DNA of 64,000 bases from Actibacterium mucosum KCTC 23349 (GTDB lineage Bacteria; Pseudomonadota; Alphaproteobacteria; Rhodobacterales; Rhodobacteraceae): positions 1-64,000 of the forward strand of contig NZ_JFKE01000002.1 of the NCBI RefSeq assembly GCF_000647975.1. Direction: 5' to 3'. A model generated the notes under the pieces. That model saw only the letters and a list, made by a program, of their open reading frames with translations. It ran no database searches and was not told where the DNA came from. Shown in pieces: positions 59,732-64,000 of the stretch; the first letter of the stretch is position 1; each line of letters begins with the position of its first letter. The translations under genes and the position numbers were made by a program.

Positions 59732-60595
59732 CTAGCGTCTCTGCCTGGGGTCTACGATATCGCGCAGCCCGTCGCCCAAAAGGTTGAAGGTAAAAACGGC
59801 AAACATCAGCCAAAGTCCAGGGAACACCGCCAACCACCATTCGCCTGAAATGATATAGTTTGCCCCCTCGGCAACCATGATGCCCCATTCCGGTGTTGGC
59901 GGGCGCACGCCCAAGCCGATAAAGCTCAGCCCAGCAGCATTCAACACAGCCCAGCCCATGTTCAGCGATACCTGCACCATCATCGGCGGCAGTGCGTTTG
60001 GAAAGATATGCAGCGCGACAACCCGAAGGTCGGAATTGCCAGCCAGTTTGGCCGCCTGAACAAACCCGGCTTCGCGCCGGATGTTGACTTCGGCGCGGAC
60101 CACGCGTGCATAAAAGGGTGTGTTGATGACCGCGGTGGCGTAAATGACATTTTCAACCGTGTTGCCAAGTGCCGCAACGATGCCCATGGCCAGGACAAAC
60201 AGTGGGAAGGCCATGATCATATCAAGGCCGCGACTGATCACGGCATCCCACCAGCCTCCCCAAAACCCGGCTGCGCAGCCAAGAATTGAACCGGCGACGA
60301 ACGACAATGCGACGGCACCGATGGAAATGGCCATGTCCAGCCGGGTGGCGACGATGACACGGCTGAAAACGTCGCGACCAAGGTGATCTGTGCCGAACCA
60401 ATGTGCCCAGCTGGGTGGCTGCAGTATTTGATCACCCGAGGCGAGTGGGTCAAATGGCACAAAAGATGGGCCAAAAATTGCACAGATGATCAGGAAGCCA
60501 AGCATTGCAAAAGCAAGCATCGTCACCGGGTTTGCACGCAGGACATACCCGACGTGGCCTGCAAAGCTTTGGTTTTGGGCGTGTTCAGTTGTCAT
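59732..60595 (-). CDS. Dipeptide-type ABC transporter permease (DppC-like)
   Basis: A 287-residue membrane protein with the OppC N-terminal segment (LGFLIICAIFGPSFVPFDPLASG), GTDHLGRDVFSRVIVATRLDM and the EAA loop EAGFVQAAKLAGNSDLRVVALHIFPNALP. It overlaps the DppB-like gene by ATGA at 60592-60595 and is followed at once by the ATPase gene. Confidence 0.93.
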   Translation of the reverse strand: MTTEHAQNQSFAGHVGYVLRANPVTMLAFAMLGFLIICAIFGPSFVPFDPLASGDQILQPPSWAHWFGTDHLGRDVFSRVIVATRLDMAISIGAVALSFVAGSILGCAAGFWGGWWDAVISRGLDMIMAFPLFVLAMGIVAALGNTVENVIYATAVINTPFYARVVRAEVNIRREAGFVQAAKLAGNSDLRVVALHIFPNALPPMMVQVSLNMGWAVLNAAGLSFIGLGVRPPTPEWGIMVAEGANYIISGEWWLAVFPGLWLMFAVFTFNLLGDGLRDIVDPRQRR

Positions 60596-61608
60596 GAGTC
60601 AAACCCAATGCGCGGGTCGATCAGCGCGTAAACAAGATCGATGATCAGGTTCAGTGCTACAAACAGCAACGCCATCGCCAACACAAAGCCCTGCACCGCC
60701 GCGTAGTCTGACGCGACCAATGCGTCGACGGCGTAAGAGCCGATACCAGGCCAGGCAAAGACCTTTTCGACCAACACATTCGCACCCAACGCGAACGAGA
60801 ACACCATTCCCAACGTTGTCACAACTGGTAAAAGGGCATTGCGCAGCGCGTATCCCATCAGGATTTTGCGTCGCGCCAAGCCGGCAGCACGAGCTGTGCG
60901 GATGAAATCAGAAGACAAAGCCGTCAACATCGAGGCCCGGGTCATGCGGGCGATGGGAGCCAGAGTGAAAATGGCCATCGTGGTGGCTGGCAGGACCAGC
61001 TGTTTAGCGGCTCCTCTGAAAGTCTCCCAGTCGCCGGTCAGTGCGCCGTCGATCAAGTAGAAGCCAGTGATCGAGTCTGGCTCGATATAGATGAAGTCGA
61101 GCCTGCCAAGAGGCGAAGGAACGATGTCCAGCAGGTAGTAGAAGACATAAACCAGAAGGATGCCGGTAAAAAAGGTTGGCAGCGATACGCCCGCAGTTAC
61201 CAACACCCGGCACAGGTGATCCTTCCACGAACCGGGGCTTGTGGCGGCCATGACGCCCAACGGAATCGCAATGGCGCATGACAGCAGCAGCGCCAGAAGG
61301 GTCAACTCGAGCGAAGCGGGAAGCCGCCGCGCAAGATCTGCCAGCACAGGTTGCCCTGTCGACAGGCTGTTGCCCCAATCACCACGTACCAGATCTCGGA
61401 CATATTGCAGAAACTGATGGGGCAGTGGTTTGTCCAGACCCAGTGTTTCGCGCACCTGCTGGATCGACGCCTCGTCTGCGGCGTCACCTGCGAAATACAC
61501 AGCCGGGTCACCTGGCAGCGCACGTGTCAGGATAAAAGTGATAACAACCACCCCGATGACAACCGGGATGGCCTGTATCAATCGGGCAATGATCAATCGA
61601 GCCCGCAT
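60592..61608 (-). CDS. Dipeptide-type ABC transporter permease (DppB-like)
   Basis: A 338-residue inner-membrane protein with the DppB N-terminus (ARLIQAIPVVIGVVVITFILTRALPGDPAVYF), the GVMAATSPGSWKD loop, and the EAA motif SSDFIRTARAAGLARRKILMGYALRNALLP. About six helices. It starts 5 bases after the binding-protein stop and overlaps the DppC gene. Confidence 0.93.
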   Translation of the reverse strand: MRARLIIARLIQAIPVVIGVVVITFILTRALPGDPAVYFAGDAADEASIQQVRETLGLDKPLPHQFLQYVRDLVRGDWGNSLSTGQPVLADLARRLPASLELTLLALLLSCAIAIPLGVMAATSPGSWKDHLCRVLVTAGVSLPTFFTGILLVYVFYYLLDIVPSPLGRLDFIYIEPDSITGFYLIDGALTGDWETFRGAAKQLVLPATTMAIFTLAPIARMTRASMLTALSSDFIRTARAAGLARRKILMGYALRNALLPVVTTLGMVFSFALGANVLVEKVFAWPGIGSYAVDALVASDYAAVQGFVLAMALLFVALNLIIDLVYALIDPRIGFDS

Positions 61609-61613
61609 TTTGA

Positions 61614-63215
61614 CTACACTGGTTTGATTGGACGAACGTCGAGTTGACGGTGGAACCAGAATTCGTAGTCATCCGCACCATTCAACGCGACGTTCAGGGC
61701 CGGTTGCCAAAGTGGAATGCGTGGCAGTTCGTCCAGCGCGATCTCGAACATGCGTTTGACGTTGGGCGTATAAGCCGGATCATCAACTGGGATATGCAGC
61801 GTGGTATCGACCAGGGTCTCGATCTCTTCGTTGCGATAGTTTGACGAATTGAACAGGTGCCCGTCTTTGTACGCCCAGAAGAAGTAGTAATCCGGAGTGT
61901 CCAGCCAGCCGCCAAAGCCTTCAAGGTGAAACGCAAGACGCTTTTCAACCAGCGAGGCCGTGCGCCAATCTGCGCCTGGGATTTTGTCGATGGTTACCGT
62001 AATGCCAATCTTGGCAAGGCTTTCCTGAATCAAAAGCGCCGCAGGTTCCATCCAGTCAAGTTGGTTCAGACTGATCGAAAACGGCACTTCAAAGCCGTCC
62101 GGATAGCCTGACTTCGCCAGATGCTCTTTGGCTTTGTCGAGATCTTCGTAGTACCCGGTCTTGCGCGGCCACGCGATGTCGCTGCGCTCGGTCTCTTCGC
62201 CCCAAAGCGGGGCGCCACGACCATAAGCTGCGACCTGAAAAATCGATTCATAAGGGATCGCATAGGCCACGGCCTTGCGCACATCACTGTCGGTGAAGGG
62301 AGCGAAATTGGTGTTTAGGCCGATACAGTTGATGCAGTTCGCAATGGGAGTAGAGTTGACTTCCAGCTTCTCGGACAGTTCCAGCGCGTCTTTCGAAGGA
62401 ATGTTGAACGAGACCTGTGCGTCGCCGCGTTCGATCACTGCACGGCGGGTTGCCGAAGACGGCACTTCGCGAATGACGACACGTTTATAGGCCGGGGTCG
62501 GGCCGCTGGCCCAATCGTCGAAACGTTCGTAGACCAGTTGTTCGCCAGGTGTCCAACGGGCCACTTTGAAAGCCCCGGATCCAATAGTATTCTTGTGCAG
62601 GTACTCGGTGGCCCAAGGGTCATCAGCCGTTGCATTGGCCATGGCAACCTTCGAGTTGATCACAAAGGGAATTGGCACCGCAAGATCCGGAATCGCCAGT
62701 TTCGACGGGAAGTCGAGTGTGATCTGGAAGGTTTTATCATCAAGCGCGGCAAACTGATCTGGTCGGGTAAAGCCGCCTGCTTTCATCTGGACGGCTGGAA
62801 ATCCGCCCAGCGATACGGCGCGGTCGAAAGACCATTTCACGTCTGCGGCTGTTACGGGGCTGCCATCCTGGAAAGTGGCATCGCGCAAAGTGAATGTCAG
62901 AACCAGTCCATCGTCGGACACAGTCCAGCTTTCCGCCAATTCGGGCTCTACTTTGGAGTAGTCAAACTCAAGTCCACCACCAGATGACGGCTTGGTACCA
63001 AAGGACACCAATCGGTCATAGCAGTTGATCGCTACCTGATAGCTGGGCCGGTTCGTACCAGTGCGGTGAAGATCGAGGCTGTTAATTGTTTGGCCGTTTA
63101 CGGCCACCAGCACGTCGTCACCCGCAGCCGCGGCGGGCAAAGCACGCAAGAAAGGAAGGGTGGCGGCTGTCACCGCCCCGGTTTGTAGAAATCTGCGTCT
63201 TGATACGTCGGTCAT
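61614..63215 (-). CDS. Peptide/amide-type ABC substrate-binding protein (SBP_bac_5)
   Basis: A 533-residue periplasmic protein with a twin-arginine signal (SRRRFLQTGAVTAA, cleavage near AAA). Family segments are LAESWTVSDDGLVLTFTLRDATFQDGSPVTAADVKWSFDRA near 95 and YGRGAPLWGEETERSDIAWPRKTGYYEDLDKAKEHLAKSGYPDGF near 330. The ATG at 63215 is chosen by position of the signal; an ATG 9 bases upstream is possible. The neighbouring allophanate hydrolase suggests a nitrogen-rich ligand such as a urea derivative or ring-opened amide, not only peptides. Confidence 0.92.
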   Translation of the reverse strand: MTDVSRRRFLQTGAVTAATLPFLRALPAAAAGDDVLVAVNGQTINSLDLHRTGTNRPSYQVAINCYDRLVSFGTKPSSGGGLEFDYSKVEPELAESWTVSDDGLVLTFTLRDATFQDGSPVTAADVKWSFDRAVSLGGFPAVQMKAGGFTRPDQFAALDDKTFQITLDFPSKLAIPDLAVPIPFVINSKVAMANATADDPWATEYLHKNTIGSGAFKVARWTPGEQLVYERFDDWASGPTPAYKRVVIREVPSSATRRAVIERGDAQVSFNIPSKDALELSEKLEVNSTPIANCINCIGLNTNFAPFTDSDVRKAVAYAIPYESIFQVAAYGRGAPLWGEETERSDIAWPRKTGYYEDLDKAKEHLAKSGYPDGFEVPFSISLNQLDWMEPAALLIQESLAKIGITVTIDKIPGADWRTASLVEKRLAFHLEGFGGWLDTPDYYFFWAYKDGHLFNSSNYRNEEIETLVDTTLHIPVDDPAYTPNVKRMFEIALDELPRIPLWQPALNVALNGADDYEFWFHRQLDVRPIKPV

Positions 63216-63253
63216 AAGTAACATCCATGTTGGGGCGCATTGCGCGTTGTCGT

Positions 63254-64000
63254 TCAGGCATTCACTGCCAGGTATTTTCGCCAATCTGCGATGGCGCTGA
63301 TGTCTTCTGCTGCCTCGGTGGCAAAGGCTTCGCACAGGAACCCCTGCACCAAGTCACCATCGGCCAGAGTCAGCGTTCCGATGCCCAACGGAGCAGGAAT
63401 TGTTTTCATGAAGCTCCCGAACGCGGTGACCGGCATGTCCCACAGTTCTAGTGCCACAGAGGCACCGGAACCCGGGGTGGTGCGGACCAGTCCCGGACGA
63501 GCGATGCCCGATCCGGGAAGGGCAAAGAAACTGTAGTCGGGCGCGGTAGCGTCTGTTTTGACGAAACGGGCGCCGCGCTCGGTCAAGGTATGGTTCAAGG
63601 GCAGGCCGGACATGTGTGCTCCACAGACCGCAACACGAATTACCGTTTCGGCAGGGCTGCTTGGCAGTTGCGCAGGCTCAATGGTCCAATCTGTGCCACC
63701 CAACTTGCGGTCGCCCCAAGCTTCGACTTGTGTTGCAAGAGCTGCGACCTTGGCATCTGCACCCGCCTCGGCAATGAAGGTCACGCTGCCGGGACGACCG
63801 TCAGGTCGGGCGGGTGTTGGCGCTGTAATCGCGCACAGGTTCATCAGGTTGACGAAGTTGGTGTAGGTGCCCAGCATGTTGTTTGGACCCATTGGGTCAG
63901 CCTCCAGATCAGCGACCGAGGCAAAGGTCGGGATACTGGGGACACACAGCGCATCGCAGGCGTCGATCAGGGGCGCAATCCCGTTGGCGAGCTCTTTCAG
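63254..64000 (-). CDS. atzF: Allophanate hydrolase, C-terminal part (cut by window edge)
   Basis: The visible 248 codons lack the N-terminal amidase catalytic part, which lies beyond the right edge. The first residues (CDALCVPSIPT...LGTYTNFVNLMNLCAIT) are the end of the amidase domain of AtzF/DUR1,2. The rest is the AtzF C-terminal domain (VRVAVCGAHMSGLPLNHTL, TPGSGASVALELWDMPV). The enzyme splits allophanate into ammonia and CO2, the last step of urea-carboxylase or cyanuric-acid routes. It sits 38 bases before the ABC binding-protein gene, so uptake and hydrolysis of a nitrogen compound are probably linked. Confidence 0.9.
   Translation of the reverse strand: MKELANGIAPLIDACDALCVPSIPTFASVADLEADPMGPNNMLGTYTNFVNLMNLCAITAPTPARPDGRPGSVTFIAEAGADAKVAALATQVEAWGDRKLGGTDWTIEPAQLPSSPAETVIRVAVCGAHMSGLPLNHTLTERGARFVKTDATAPDYSFFALPGSGIARPGLVRTTPGSGASVALELWDMPVTAFGSFMKTIPAPLGIGTLTLADGDLVQGFLCEAFATEAAEDISAIADWRKYLAVNA

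Overview
The window looks like a chromosome segment of a marine-type alphaproteobacterium, most likely Rhodobacterales (roseobacter clade). The grounds are three complete TRAP transporters, a tetronate catabolic operon, a BKACE enzyme, a SqrR/BigR-type sulfide switch and high GC backbone coding. This placement is inferred from gene content and was not checked by phylogeny. Layout, left to right. (1) Bases 1 to about 20,630 are an integrated accessory island of visibly different composition. It carries a McrA-like HNH nuclease that runs off the left edge. Next comes a tight three-gene operon (676, 492 and 1874 codons): a P-loop ATPase, an unrecognised protein, and a giant protein that joins a putative PD-(D/E)XK nuclease motif, an acidic linker and a C-terminal HerA/FtsK-like ATPase. 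A 5-methylcytosine DNA methyltransferase follows, then a MutY/EndoIII-family glycosylase whose active site carries the Tyr/Asp pair of thymine (T:G) glycosylases. The mobility part is a primase-helicase, an AlpA-like regulator and a tyrosine integrase, followed by a lone SF1 helicase. The right edge is marked by a 46-bp 3' fragment of a tRNA-Thr(CGT) gene, the usual scar of tyrosine-recombinase integration. The three-gene operon resembles the DptF-DptG-DptH (DndFGH) restriction module in order and size, but no dndABCDE modification genes are visible. It may be a 5mC-partnered restriction system. (2) Bases 20.6 to 24.4 kb hold a four-carbon sugar-acid (threonate/erythronate) pathway: dehydrogenase, kinase, decarboxylase and isomerase, with a promoter and a 16-bp palindromic operator. 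(3) Bases 24.4 to 35.6 kb hold two TRAP transporter operons facing away from LacI-type regulators, one with hydrolases and a TauE/SafE exporter. Two identical palindromes lie in the second divergent promoter. (4) Bases 35.6 to 39.6 kb are a reactive-sulfur module: SulP permease, two YeeE/YedE proteins, an ETHE1-type metallo-hydrolase and a divergent SqrR/BigR regulator with both sensing cysteines. (5) Bases 39.9 to 52.2 kb are a long probable operon resembling erythritol-type polyol catabolism: sugar ABC transporter, SorC regulator, aldo/keto reductase, GlpD/EryB-like dehydrogenase, DhnA-type aldolase, FGGY kinase, quinone-oxidoreductase-like protein and GMC oxidoreductase. (6) Bases 52.3 to 58.1 kb hold a TetR gene, a TRAP transporter, a cyclase-family hydrolase, a BKACE enzyme and an OsmC protein. 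(7) Bases 58.1 to 64.0 kb run leftward and encode a dipeptide-type ABC transporter and the C-terminal part of an allophanate hydrolase cut by the right edge.
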